Below, piece by piece: positions 29,471-42,875 of a stretch of DNA of 64,000 bases. A model generated the notes under the pieces. It was not told the DNA's origin. It worked only from the letters and a program-made list of their open reading frames with translations, and ran no database searches. The DNA comes from Dendrophyllia cribrosa (Eukaryota; Cnidaria; Anthozoa; Scleractinia; Dendrophylliidae): assembly GCA_024195265.1 (NCBI GenBank), contig JAJLRJ010000010.1, positions 9,874,302-9,938,301 of the forward strand, in the 5' to 3' direction. A program made the translations under genes and the position numbers. Numbering within the stretch: position 1 is the first letter of the stretch; each line of letters opens with the position of its first letter.

Positions 29471-31300
29471 ATTTGCCCTCCATGACGGAAAGGCTCTTTG
29501 GATTGGACAGTACGGGTAACAACCGTAATAATATACATGCAAAAATTTCTGCATTCTGATTGGCTGAGAGAATGTCAATTAATCCCAAACAGTGCAGAAA
29601 GTTGAAATTGAGTGCAAAAAGGTGAAATTGAGTGCAAAAAGTTGAATATTAATATTGAGGTTGTTTGCATAATTCGAACCATGCTTTTTGTACAATCCTG
29701 GTAACCATGCGGATTCTTAAAATTAATGTTCAATATGCTAACCAGGGTTTAACTACATGTAAATTTTTCAGAGCTGGGTTAAAACTTGGTATCCCTGGTT
29801 AAAAAAAAAAACAGGCTTACAGCCTGTGGTAAGTACGAGGAAAACCCAGGTTGATACAGGCTTTCTGGTGAAGGTGAAATTGAGTGCAAAAAGTTGAAAT
29901 TAAAATGATTGACAGTTAGGATAGCTGAACAGATTTCGAGCCATGCAGAAACAAAATGGCGGACACAAATTAAACAAGATTCAAACAGTATAGCGGAATT
30001 TTAATAGAAAGTCTTGAAAGAAAACTGATTCAAAATACGAAAACAGACAAAAGGTCTAATTACTGAGAAATACTAGGAGATTTGAGAAAAAAAGGACACG
30101 AGTACAAGTCAACAAAGAAAACGAAGCGGAGAATCAATGAGGCGCCTACGAAAAACCCGTGATGAATTTTACGCTGGAGTTAAAACAAATGCTAACCTAA
30201 GAATCTAATTAAACAATATAATTACAATAGACAATAACTGTTTACGTTTAAAATAGAAAGAATAAACTGTTCAAGTATCGGGAGTTAAGGAGCTGAAGAA
30301 ATGTCCACCCATTCATTACAACAAGAAAGCAAAAAAGCGCCATAAAAGCGTCTAAATCTAACCTCGGTAATGTCCTGTGGAGCAAATGAACTCAGACCTG
30401 TGATTAAACATTCTCCTGTGCTGACAAAAAACCGTTTGGAAGCTTTCACCTCGTTGTTTTAGCTTTCAAAGTCGTCAAGAGCGTTGACTGAAGACTTTTC
30501 CGATCCGGCGTAAATAACTGAATAAACAAAACGGCGGCAGCGTACGTCTAATAACCTTTCAACAATACCAGTCTGCGGATAAGAGCAAAACGATGGCGAC
30601 GTCTATGTTTTGCTTCGTTCTTTTACAAAGTTTCTAACAGTGGCTATAAAGAAAGACGAAAAACTTGTGATGCAGTTCTTGTAGAGAGTGCATGAATATT
30701 CACGCATGAATTCACCTGTCAAAATTTCGACCAATCTGAAGTGGAGTAATCGAGTCGTAGCAAAGTGTAACGAAAACAATCGCAGCGTGACAGAAATTTT
30801 TGCATGTATATTATTAACAAGTAATCACATGATTATTCTCGTGCAATACTCGAAATCATGTGATTACCTATACAAATTGTTTAAAGCTAAATTTTTTGCT
30901 TATCGTTTGCTAAATACTATATATAACTATTGTCAGAAACTTCAATCCAAAACGTGCAATTTTGAAGAATTTATTGGAAAATTGAATTTCAGGCTCAGTA
31001 TTGAGAAATATTTTTAATTCATTATAATCTAGAATAAGGGCAATTGCTTCTCCCTTTGTCTAATATTAATCTAGTTAATAATGTGTTTACAAGTCTTCTT
31101 AGTTAATTTTAGTTATAAGTATCAGTTGTATGCACTAGATATATATTATTTTCTTATATATCATATAAGCAAGCAATTGAATGTGTAATTTTTAAGTTGT
31201 ACTATTATTTTTTCTTTGCTTCTAAGACTTGTAATATAGTATTTAGCAAATTTTTTCTACGTTCATTTTCTTTTATGACTTTTTTTGTGTAACGATTTTA
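29471..31300. other. No gene seen; TGAGTGCAAAAAG repeats
   Basis: GAAATTGAGTGCAAAAAG recurs at 29605, 29623 and 29876. The rest is AT-rich with no exon-like frame. I looked here for kinase N-lobe exons (glycine loop, VAVK) on both strands and found none. Confidence 0.5.
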
Positions 31301-31669
31301 GTGTAAATGTTTTTTTTTTAATGCATAGCTATGAAGGTACAGTATAACAGAACCGTCTGTTACTATCGAAAAATCATTTGTCTTCTCAGATGTTTACTTG
31401 TGTACTTAATTTCTGAATAAATGGATACTTTAACAGTTAAGTTCCCTCTGTCAAAAGGGTAGCCATTAAAACGTCAGTTTTTGAATCTCTTCACAGTGGC
31501 CAATTCACCTAATTATCAACTCATTTGATAAAACCAATTGATTATTGGCCATTATAGGTATGAAAATTACAAATCTTTTCATTATATTTTTGATATTCCG
31601 TGTTTTTGTAATTTATGTACATGTAAGGCTGGCTTTCCTATGACTAGCAAAAACGTCGTTTTTAATCAG

Positions 31670-33840
31670 AGCCCTTGTTGGTGTTGATCGAGTATGTCCC
31701 GTATGGTGATCTCCTGGGATACCTGAGAAAGAGCCGTGGTTTACATGACACTTATTACCAAGACCCGGATATCAAACCACAAACCAGTCTGACATCACAG
31801 CAACTGATGAAGTTCGCTTGGCAAATTGCTGATGGAATGAGTTACCTTTCATCACGATCAGTAAGTAAAGTATTGGATTTCACAGACAAGTAAATGAAGT
31901 GAACTTTCAAATCGTTCGTCTATTTACCTATCTTTTCTCTTCATAATGAGCATATTTTCCTCTGTGAGCGGTAATGAAAGTTTACTGAACGAAATTCTCA
32001 CGTTTCGCGTCCTCTTTCGACTTGGATAAGTTCGCCAGGTTACCGAAGTATTCGAGTGCACAAGCGTCCCAATTTCTGATCCAAACATTTGAGTTTTCAC
32101 TAGCGTGGATTTTAGCAACGGTGAATGTAATGTTTCTTTAGAAACGGCACAAATTCACCGAAAATAGACACGGAAAGACGATATCTTGCAAACGACACCG
32201 CAACACTTCTCCCACGCTTGACGCTGGTGGCGTGATTTATGATTTCTCGCCCAATGAGCGCGCGGGAAAATTTTCAGTTATGGATAAAAATGCAATATAC
32301 GTTTGACTATAATATCGTTGTCAAATTTCGGTTGTGCTGATTGGCCTAGAGAAATCCTCTAAAAAATAAGGTGAATTACCATCACCTTGAGCTCAGGCTC
32401 ATTGGCAAATTCTCTCCCTCACCCAGGGAACAATAACTTTGGGCCCAGACAGTGAATTTCGATATTCTTCGGTAAACATCGGGCTAACAATGTCCGAACG
32501 GACTGTAGGACTATCAGTTATTTCTAAGTAGATGTAACTTGCATACATGTAGTTTTTAACCTAACGTCAGACACTGTTTGTATTGCTTTCTCATGTAGAT
32601 TATTCACCGAGACCTTGCTGCTCGTAATGTGTTGGTTGGAGATAAAGAAACGTGTAAAGTGACAGACTTTGGAATGGCCAGAGATGTTCAACAGGAAAAC
32701 ATTTATGAGAGAAAAACAAAGGTATTTAAAAAACATATTTTTTATAAAGAACGAGCAGTGTCCTTCATTTGAACTTCATGTATCATGATATATAAGCGTT
32801 TAGATCGGCTTTGCAGATATAACGTGTTACATTTACAACAACAATGATGATATATGATATGATATGATTTGTCATCATATTCAACGTTTGTTATACTGTA
32901 TGTTTTATAGCAAGTGTTATATATCAAACACGAGGAGGCGTGTTTTATCCGGATTTCCACATACCAAGAAGTGGGTTGAAAAAACGAGGTGCGGCCGAAT
33001 TTTTTTTAACCGGTTTCAAGGTTTAGGATATCTGATAAAACAGTCTATTGAGTGTTTGCTACAGCTTCTCAAAACCATTAATAATTCTAGAAAAAAATTC
33101 AAAGAAAAAATTGTATGGTAATTAATATCACATAACCAAACATCCTTCATGGTAGTGTTTGTTCAACCTTAATAAATTATGAAGGAGTTCGTACTTGATC
33201 ATCTCTCCGTTCTCTTTTCTTCTCTTCTCTTTTAAAATCCTCTCGTCTCAGGCGTTGTAATAAACAACTTTTTTTCAGAGTGTTCTGACTATTTTGTGTT
33301 GATTGCAGGGTCGTTTGCCAGTGAAGTGGACCGCATATGAATCGCTGATGTATGGAACATACACAACCAAGAGCGACGTGTGAGTGAACCATCACATAAT
33401 TATCTTCCTGCAGAAACACACACGAATGTGATTAACTTATACATTATCAAAAGAGGAGAAAAAAAATGTGTTTTATTTAACCAGTCAGACGTAAGAAAAA
33501 CCTGTAATGGGGACGTTCATCATCGCACGAAAGGGAAAGTTGCAAATATTCATCAAGTCGCTGTATTCAACTAAGCTACGTGCTGTTAACGTCTAACTCA
33601 GTCTACTATATTGGTCCAAACATAATCCTGCTGTAAATGTAACTTATAAAATTTCATCAAATTTTACGAGTTAAGTGACAGTTTTTATTTTTTGTTTTTT
33701 TCATATATTGTTAGGCGCATTAGATTATTAAGCCCCCGGCTTCTATATAGGCTTCCTTGTCACTACCACCTTAACATTTTGTAGTCTATCGTCTTTTAAG
33801 TTATTGTAAATTCCTAGTGTATTGTATTATTATTATTGTT

Positions 33841-33872
<32 letters not shown>

Positions 33873-36800
33873 TATATATATTTTAATGTGGTTAATGACA
33901 AAATAAATGAATGAATGAATTCTTATAGTAATGCGCCATATAAATTACTAAATTATTATTATTATTATTTTATTAATAAAACACAATTTATAAGTTTACA
34001 ATAAATTCCTTTACAAAGCCTTTAAAATGTATGTATACCTACATACATTATTGTTAAAATAGCCTGATGCATAATTTTGCGTTTCCATGCCATTGTAAAT
34101 TCAAGTTAAACTTTGTTTGCCTCACAGGTGGAGCTTTGGAATCCTGCTTTACGAAATTTTTACAATTGGTAAGGGAATACTTGCGGCAGTGTTGTTTTCT
34201 TATGTAAATAAGTTCATTCTCTCGAAGTACCCCTCAGCATTTATGTGTATTTGTGTAAAACCCTTAATTAATCAGATAGAAAAATCTTTTGGAATTCCAT
34301 TGTCAGTATTCAAGCGTGGCTTATCTAAAGCCTACCTCTTAACTTGAGATTATTAGCGATTTGTTTTCTTAGTATATTTTCCCATTTAATGCTCATCTTT
34401 TTATACTTTTGTTGTTATTTTCATTTTGTTAATGTTGCAAGTTGCACGCACGATTTTTACATGTAACACCCCCTCTTGCAAGTGAATTTTTGTTCTTTTT
34501 CAAAGTTCAATCGTTTTCTACTTTCTTCAAGATAAACAAAAAGAAAAAAACGTGTTTCGACATACTCTTTAAGTCACCCAATAATGGATAGATACATGTA
34601 TGTCATTTTTCAAATAACGCAATTTTCTTTTCCGCGAGACAAGTTTCATGGCAGTTGTAAAGTGTAACATTTTACGCGCAACTTGCAACATTTTTTTTGG
34701 CGAGCAAAGTTGCACGACAAATTGCTACGTGTAACAACCCTATAAAAAATTACCTGTTGTATGTGCTCTATTTCAGGTGGTTCGCCATATCCACGAATGG
34801 ATGGCAAGAAAATTGCAAGTTTGCTTCACCAAGGATACAGGATGCCTAAACCACAACATGTTGATGATGAATTGTAAATAATGTTTTGTGTCGATTTTTA
34901 GTTTCTTTTACACAGTTCCTTAATTTTCCAGCTTTATGTTTTAATTTTAATAACTTTATGTTTTATTTTTAATGACGTGATTTCTGATCCCATGCAAAAA
35001 TTCCAAAATCTAAGATTGCGGAATTGTTAATAGCACCATTAAAAGAAATAAGAAAAACCAATTTGCATTAAAAAACAATAATAACAAAGACATTTTCCTT
35101 TTGGCAGGTATAAAATAATGACCGCGTGCTGGGAGGAAAACCCCGATGTAAGACCTACATTTGCGGAACTGAGGAACAAACTGAAAAAAATGGAAAACCA
35201 GCATAAGGTACGATTCGTGGAAAAACAATCTTAGATGACAGTGACTGTATGCGTCCTCTATAATAAAATATAACTTTGTGGCACTTTTAATAATAGACCT
35301 GTCAAAATATCTATTAACACTACAAGACAGAATCTAACAAACACTAAAATGGTGGAGTCAAAAGTATAATAGGCCATTTCGGATTTACTTTCTGTTTCGT
35401 TACCAAGACTAGTGCTTTGTGCACAATCTTTAATATGAAAATGAGTTTTATTTTCATTCGAATGAAAACTTGTTTTCTATAAAAGGCTCTGCACCAAGCC
35501 TCGTTTTGATAGCGAAACATATAGCAACTCCGCGATGGTTTATTGGTTGCAAATGGAAACGTGCTCAAGCAAGCGAAAATATACATGGTGTTTTTCAATC
35601 AATCAGAACTGATACCGACAATCATAACTTGTCTCACTGTGATTTACCATACTTGTCACCGGTTACGAGGTTTTATTTTGCGTTCCTATGGTTTCTTTGC
35701 TTTGTGATTACTTTGGCTTTGTAACAGCCATTATCATTCTCGTCCCCAGAGCTCCACGGGTTTTTTAAATTGCGTCTCGTGTAGCTCTGGTAACGGACAA
35801 AAATTTGAATTTTTTGATTGGCGGTTAGAAAATGAATGCGCAACAAGGTAAAAAAAATTACGCTTCTACGCATAAGGTTTTACTTCCGGTTGAATTTCAA
35901 ATGTTGAAGTCCTATGTCGACTACATCAACAAAACCAACGTTTTAATTTCAACGCATTCAACGACCAATGTCGCCCAGTTTTGTTTGGTTATGGCTGCTA
36001 AATTTCAAAGTATAACGGGATCTGGTTGTTGATAAATATAAGCGATTCGTTTCCGAAAATAATCAGTATGTTCTCTCGGAAGACGAAGCTATAAACGGCC
36101 ACGAATATTAACTTGCTTACGAGAGTGCTGATAGCGTTGTTGTTGTTGTTATTTAAAATGGGTAACCTAGTGGTAATATTTCTTCAGGATTTCTGCCTCT
36201 CCTTTAATTAACACTCGTCCCTATTGTAAGCAACATACTTCTTTATGTTTTCTTCATTAGGTAGTACTCTTTGCTACAACTTGAAATACAAATCTAGGGA
36301 AACGAAGGTCACTCGAAGTCCAATTAAAATAACATGAAACGAATGAAAAAGAAAAATTCCTCGATATTTCTTTCTAAAACCAGTAGGCAAAATACAAAGA
36401 CAATCTTTTTTTCTAAATAACGGCAGCACGTAAAGCTTTTCTTCTTTCTTTTTCAGCGCGACGTTTTCCTGTAATTGTTGTCTTGTTCAGTCTTTTCGAA
36501 CGCCATTCCACACACACAACATTCTCGTCTCCAGAGCTCAACCAAACGAATCGAAGGCTCTGGGGACGAGAATGCACACATGAAAGGTTTTTTTATTTCC
36601 GGTTTCTGGCATTGAGCAAGCGCAATAGTACATTCATGCATTAGGCATGCGCTAACGTATGTCGTGGATTTTACGACATCCGGAAGGCACTGTTCCCAGA
36701 GCCTTCGTTTTTTCCGCTGACCAAACGAAACGAAGGCTCTGGGGACGGGAATGAGCCATTATATGCTAGTCACCACTATATATGTGACCATGTTTGTTAT

Positions 36801-36882
36801 GTATTTTTCTCTGCAGAGGTTGATAAACATGAAGATGTACGACATCCAACTTTATGCAAACGTTGAAGACTTGGTCGTGTAG
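31670..36882 (+). CDS. Receptor tyrosine kinase, C-lobe half only (paralogue 1)
   Basis: Seven exons with GT-AG borders and compatible phases: 31670-31860, 32599-32721, 33309-33379, 34128-34168, 34777-34873, 35108-35207, 36817-36882 (stop TAG). In order they encode the hinge and helix D ([17 protein letters not shown]), the catalytic loop HRDLAARN and DFG with an activation-loop Tyr (NIYERK), [49 protein letters not shown] and a short tail ending [17 protein letters not shown] and PVKW mark a tyrosine kinase of the FGFR/RET-like receptor class. The exons for the glycine loop and the catalytic Lys are not present in the 3 kb upstream, so this copy cannot form a complete kinase unless spliced to distant exons. 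It is convergent with the complete copy at 49826-57704. Confidence 0.85.
32928..33120 (+). repeat. Intronic repeat, orientation flipped relative to the paralogous intron
   Basis: The segment AACACGAGGAGGCGTGTTTT ... GGTTTCAAGG ... CTTCTCAAAACCATTAATAAT resembles 54335-54540. Both copies sit in the same kinase intron and read in the same direction on the plus strand, although the two genes are inverted. Confidence 0.65.
33825..33881. repeat. (TTA)n/(TA)n microsatellite
   Basis: TATTAT units pass into a pure TA run within the third kinase intron. Confidence 0.9.
36520..36574. repeat. 55-bp foldback, CATTCTCGTCTCCAGAGC
   Basis: CATTCTCGTCTCCAGAGCTC is followed after 16 bp by GGCTCTGGGGACGAGAATG. 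A second foldback of the same family occupies 36692-36751 and a half copy lies near 35740-35757. All are in kinase introns. Confidence 0.7.
36692..36751. repeat. 60-bp foldback, TTCCCAGAGCCTTCGTTT
   Basis: TTCCCAGAGCCTTCGTTT pairs with AAACGAAGGCTCTGGGGAC. Same family as 36520-36574, 65 bp upstream of the last kinase exon's acceptor. Confidence 0.7.
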
Positions 36883-38081
36883 GCGACTAAAAGGTCCTTT
36901 GGAGGGTCACTACATCGCGCAACACCGCAAATTCTTAAGAACATAGACGCACACGATAACCACCCAGGGCTTAGATACAAAATTCCGGAATTTTTTTGAG
37001 AATTTTAGAAAATCTCGGGAATTTTAGACAATGAACAAAATTTGGTAGAATTTTAGAGAAATATCAGCTTCCAGGTGACACTGACAATTTTACACAAGCG
37101 AAAGCGTCGCGAAAGCGTTTATTTTGTGTTATCGGTGACCAGCTTGAGGGCTCGCCCTCGCATTAGTGTCTACAGTACAACTAATCAGCGGTTCCCCACT
37201 CAAATTATGCTTTCCATAAATTCCATCTCCTTTGGTAGCAAATATGGCTGATTCCAGTGAGACATAGAAACAAGAAGGAAACAAGAGGGAGACAGAATTA
37301 AGAAACAAGAGGGAATTTTGAGAATTTTAGAAATTTATAAAGAACTTTAGAAATTTTTGAAAGAATTTTATAGCCTTTTTGGAGAAATTCCGGAAAGAAT
37401 TTTAGCATATTGTTCGGGAATTTTGTATCTAAGCCTAAACCACCTGCTTTGTTACCTAATTACCACAAGTATGTCCATTACACCAACCTCGTTCCCAGGG
37501 GCTTCTCGGTTTTCAAAATGGCGGTTTGAGAGGAGAAACCCCTGGGACATAGCGATCTAAAACGACCGCTGATTGGTTTATTGATCCTGATTCTTACATC
37601 TATTCTGATTGGTTTACGTTTTTCTAACAAAAGATGGCGAATCACGGGACGGTAGGTTCTTCGAGAAACCAAAACAATGCTATATCGAAGGTCTCCGAGA
37701 CGTGAAAGTTGAACAGTTTTCCTGAGTAACTGTTAACAAAACTGCAGCTGTTCCTGACGATGCGGCTGTTTTCCAACAAGCGTTAGATTTAGAGATAATT
37801 CGCCGATTTTCAGGCTTTGCGTTTACGGGTGGCGAATGGTAAATAATTTCGAGATATTTTTTTCTGCGAGCCCTACACTTTTAAACTTTCAAAATACGAG
37901 GCGGAGAGAAAAGCTATATGGAAAGGCTTTACCAAATAAATCGAGACACCGAGACGTGGAGAACCGCTCAAATAACCGAGACTGCGAGACCCATAATCTT
38001 AATTTTTTGAAAGACCATTCGCCACTCACCCCCCGGTACGTGATAATTTATATAATTTTGGAATGACTGGAATGGGGAATG
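36883..38081. other. 3' flank of the kinase gene; no further gene
   Basis: To about 36965 the sequence resembles the 3' flank of the inverted paralogue (49740-49825), probably the 3' UTR. Beyond this there are GAATTTTAGA repeats (36990-37420) and a short foldback GTTCCCAGGGGCTTCTC/GAGAAACCCCTGGGAC at 37490-37549. Confidence 0.5.
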
Positions 38082-41000
38082 CTGAGCGTAATGTAATTTA
38101 ATAGAGTCAAGAATACTGGCTGAACCTCGGTGTAAAAACATGTCTTGTTTTGTACCTATTTCTACTTATTGTCGTCTTGCGTTCTATTGTTTTATACAGT
38201 TTGTTTTCTTTGTTTTTCAGTTCATTTATGGTTTCATAAATAAAGCAGAGCCGACCGCCAATTGTTTGCTTTTCAGTTACTTATTCACTTGTGACAGCTT
38301 GACTGAAGTTAAGCTCAATTTAGTTTTTAAAACATGTCAATAAAAAACAAAACAGATATGCATTCCTCAAAATGCCAAGATTTTAGTATAACCCCCAACA
38401 TTAATGGGCCATTCCATTTTATATCCATACCCCCCCCCCCCCCCCCCCCTCCCCCCATTGAGGTATGCACTCAACATCCCCCAAAGGAAAAAAAGATCAA
38501 AGGGCCGACAGAACACCCCCCTTAGAAATAGCAGATCTTTCTGTTACCCCCTTGGGAAATTTTTGAAGATCAAAGGATGTTGACGCAAGTAACCCCCTCC
38601 CCCTCCCCAAAGAGACCCTTATACCTCAATGGGGGGTTGCGGATATTAATTTTGCACATGCATGTATGTACTATTGTTTTTATTTAGGCAATCTTTTGTT
38701 CTGGCTTTTGTTTCAGTCTTCAGAACTTATTCCTAATTTGTGGGATTATATGGAAATCTTACCCTCAAAATTCCCAACCACATTTTCAGGCCCAAGAACT
38801 GTTTTTAAGATTTTGCTTCTATGAAATGGCAATGTAGTTTATAGCTGGCAAATCATCCCAGGCACTCTGGATACCAGACGTTCTCTTACAGCAGGCCTTT
38901 TGCCCTGAGGCTCTTCCTTGTGGCAAAAATATGAGTCAAAAGAGGCATGTAATATCATATAGTTTATGAGAGAGATGAGAGGCACCCATGCAGGGTACAT
39001 CCCAACTTATTTGGACCGATGATCTTAGGGTGTTTTTTTTTGCTTAGTTTTCAAAATCATTAAAAATTCAATTTTTCTTGACAAACATTCTGCACATAAC
39101 AGCTTTTCAGGCTCCAAAGTTTTCTGCACTTTTGAGAAACACATGTCAGCAGAATGGTAGTTAACATGTTTTTGCCTCTAGTCAGCTTAAGGTTTAAGAG
39201 CCGGTCTGTTCGCCTGAAAACAGTGGAGTAGAATATGTCAAGCATGAAATTAATTTTATTCCTTGTTTGAATGAGTGAATGATATGATTAATATGGCTTT
39301 GAACTATCAGGATTTCAGAATGGTAATCATTGCAAGCCATTGGGTTGATACAATAAAAAAACATTCTAGGGTATAATCAGCTGTGAAACATTTGTTCATT
39401 CCACAATAAGAAGCTAGTCTTTGAGCTAAGGCTGGGGAGAGGAAAAAGTGAAGTGCACAAGAAATGTTCCCCATGTGCCCCCTTTTCATTTTATATTTTC
39501 TACATTTCAGTTTTTTACTGAAAAAAGCCTCTATGAAGGAGGGAGATGTTGATGAATTTTGACAATCATGGCTCAGGTCTAGTGGATTTTTCTGTCTGAT
39601 CAGGAAATTCTGTCACTTGTCCAACAGAGAAGGAATAGCTCCTGATTTCTTTTTTATTTGGGGGCCATCCTTGTTATAAGTATGACACATTAAGCTTCTT
39701 TGTGATGTTTTATTAACATTTAAGTTTTTAACACAACCATGGTGAACAGGGTGCTTTCTGGTCAGGCCTTTCTCTTGCAGTCCAGTCTGGCTTTGTTTAA
39801 TGTGTCAGGAGTATAAGATGCCCACTGACATGGCCTTAGGGGTTGTAAGGGCTTACAAGCATCCCTGCCACATCAGACAGGGAAGCTTTGATTTAAAACA
39901 ATCAGGTAATCAAGTAACCAAACCTTTCTACCTGTAAACAAAGCTAGATTTAGGAAGCCCAGTCCAGCTTCTGAAGTTGACCAAAGCTATATATTATTTT
40001 AACTTTAGAAGGGTTTCCTCGTCAATTCATTCCCAGGGTTACAATTTGCCAGAGGGGATTTTCTATGCCAGTCACAGTTAGTTGACATCAGTGAACCAAT
40101 ATGTATACTTCATGTGCAATATCCAGGTAGGGATTGACAGGGAAGTGTGTACAAAGTCGGCAGATTTGGAATTAAAGATTTTGGCCGTTAAACGATAATT
40201 TTTAAATTGGGGGACGAGTAGCTTTGGCCCATGACTTGTTTATTTGCTGGTTTCAGAATACTGTCACATCCCCTGGTCACCAGTTAGGGCAGATGTAGCT
40301 GCATTTGGAAGTGGAGTAAATGTACTTTAATCTTCAATTTTACAGTTTTATTTGATTTATTTGATAATAAAATACACTAATCACACTGCTGTCATTTCCA
40401 ACATAAATTGTACATGTTTTCCTCAGAAACAATTGTGACAAACACCTCTAACAAATATGGGAAAAATACTTTGACTTGTCTTCACTTTTCTTCTTTTTTT
40501 TTTTTAGAAAATGTTAACTTGGTGGGAGATAAATTCCCGGAAATGAGTAAATAAAAAGCACTTAATTTAACTTATTTTGCTGTCGTCAGTGCTTTGACTG
40601 GATCAGCAAACCATCTCTGATTAAAAGATCAAGTAAAAGTGTTTTATTGAGGGGAAGACGGTAAATTCCAACAAAACGGTGATACCCGCGCAAGAGCAAC
40701 GGCAAAAGCATCGACGGTTAAATCGAAATAATATAACCACAAAAACTTCATGCTATTTTGTTGCTTGCGAGCGTGATTGTGGGAAAAGAAGCCGAAAATA
40801 CTATAATATAAGAAACCAAAATTAAAAAGTCTTTTAGCTGAGAATCGTGCTTCCTTGAAAAAAAAGTTTCGTAATCTGTGGCGTTTCGAATTTTTACCTT
40901 CATTGCCTGTGTATCATTTTTCTTGAAACAGCAAAGCAAAGAAAAACTTGACAGGTCGATAAATGGTTCCACAGAAATCCCTCCTTGGCCGCCATTTTGT

Positions 41001-42350
41001 TTGTTTTCCCCTTGGTTTGCAATCTCGTACCCAGATCTTCTCACTCTTTTCCTTGTCCGCCATTTTGAAGACATCTTCACAAATAGTGCAGATTTTGATC
41101 ACGTGATCTGCTGTGTGCCAGGGTCTTCTCCGAAGCGCCGCCATATTGAAAACCGAGAAGACCCTGGGAACGAGGTTGTCCATTACACCCAACCAAGGTC
41201 GATTCGTCTAAGGTAGTTGACGATTCGACTTACTGGAAATCAGGTCGCGATTTCAAAAGTCGATCCAACTCACCGGAAGTGTGGTTGCGTGAGACAACAA
41301 CATAACATGAAGCTTCTTCTTGAGTAGATTCGTCTACTACCCTGAATGAATCGTTTCAGTTTGGGTGTATATGTTGCACAACCCTCAATTACCACACACG
41401 AAATGAAAAAGACACTAGATTCATTTTGGGAAAAAAGCCATAATACCTGAAGCCCAACATCAATACCACTTGTTTTCTGAAAAGTTTTCTTTTCGCGGCA
41501 CTATAGGATGTTATCACATCTATAGTAGCTATAGTCAACTTGTAATGGCCGTTTTATCGTATTTGAGCTTATTGCAGAGGTACATGGTTAGTTATAGCGC
41601 GTAATTATGTTTTTAAGTATATTTTACTACATGGATATATATTTTAATCATTTTTTGTAACTTTGTAATGCATGGTATGTATACTTTTCATCGTATGAGC
41701 TACATAAAGACATTTAATAACAAACTTAAAGGGACACTGTCACCTATTTTTAGTATCACTTTGAAAAGCCAAAAAAAAAACATTTGTTTCAATGGAAACC
41801 TACAAATAATGGTTCAGTTTTGTTAACAAATACTCTATCAGTGCACAGAAACTAGTATTAGTTATCTTTGGCTGTGGATGGCCAATTTTTTCATGTTCCT
41901 CCCAAGAGTCGTGGAAAAATCGCAGAAAAACTTATTATGGTTTGTTCTTCCTTGAAGAAATCAATTGATATTATCTTCTTGGTGTTCTTAAAGTAATTTG
42001 ATGTTTGAGCAAAGGTACTTTGTCATGTATTTAGTGTATTTTGACCAAAACACAGCAAAATCTGCGTGACAATGCCCCTTTAAAACACGAGAACACTATT
42101 TTTAAAGCCATGATGTGAAAACCGGACTCCCTCAAACGGCTGAAAATCTCGCCTTGGTTCGGCATAGCATGTGCCATCTTCCGTTTATTGAGAATATTGA
42201 AAATCTACGCTTATATATTAATAAGCAAATACAATGTAACTCTACATTTATTAATAAAGATGTACGCCTTTGACTAGAAAACCTATGAAAACATCAGGAT
42301 AGCAGCCATTAGGTATGTCATTGCGCATGTGATTACTTCAAACATTCCAG
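38082..42350. repeat. 4.27-kb duplicated segment, copy 2
   Basis: Direct repeat of 1-4272, with the small differences listed there. It begins 1.2 kb downstream of the plus-strand kinase stop codon. Unlike copy 1, it continues without a gap into LINE-derived sequence at 42352, so the boundary at 4272 is set by the gap and not by biology. Confidence 0.9.
41726..42084. repeat. TTAA-bounded inverted-repeat element, second copy
   Basis: Counterpart of 3646-4005 within the duplicated segment. TTAAAGGGACACTGTCAC and GTGACAATGCCCCTTTAA ends. Confidence 0.5.
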
Positions 42351-42351
42351 T

Positions 42352-42730
42352 TTTCTAGGTTTCTGATTCTTTTTGGAAGAATTATTAGTCCAACATACAC
42401 CACAATGCACCCTACGATCTGTGGACAAGCTTATACTTCGATCTCCCTGTGTTCTCCGTAGCTGTGGAATTCCTTGCCACTGGATGTTAAGCGTAGCCCA
42501 TCATTAGATTCTTTTAAGAAACATCTCAAAACTTTTTTTATTTAAGAAAGCTTATTTTTAATGCATTTTTAAACTACTATAGTATTTTAGATATTTTAAT
42601 TTAAGAAAACTTATTTTTAATGTAAGTTTTAAACTATAGGATCATTCTTGTAAATATGTATTTTAGATATTTTGGATATTGTTAAGTGCTTTTGATCAAT
42701 GGAAAAAGCGCTATATAAATTTGTTGTTAT
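42352..42730 (+). mobile_element. 3' end of a LINE (CR1/L2-like)
   Basis: Near 42460-42560 shifted frames still show WNSLPLD-like and SLDSFKKHLKTF-like residues, the usual C-terminal end of CR1/L2-type reverse transcriptases. AATGGAAAAAGCGCTATATAAAT near 42700 is a typical LINE 3' tail. Degenerate and 5' truncated. Confidence 0.6.
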
Positions 42731-42875
42731 TGTTACAATAAAAATCGTTTATTCCACTCTCGTGCAGGACATAATTAACATTAAAAGTGGTAATTACAAT
42801 GATGAATACAATATTACTTAGCTAATAATACTAAAACTATTTAGAGTTAATTAATACAATCATTAAATGATGAAA

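Noticed and set aside
30600..31300. Possible N-lobe kinase exons for the plus-strand copy
   Set aside because: I searched all frames here for a glycine-rich loop and VAVK and found none; homology to the other copy starts only near 31310.
33177..33419. 80-codon minus-strand frame opposite a kinase exon
   Set aside because: Shadow of the 33309-33379 exon and its flanking introns.
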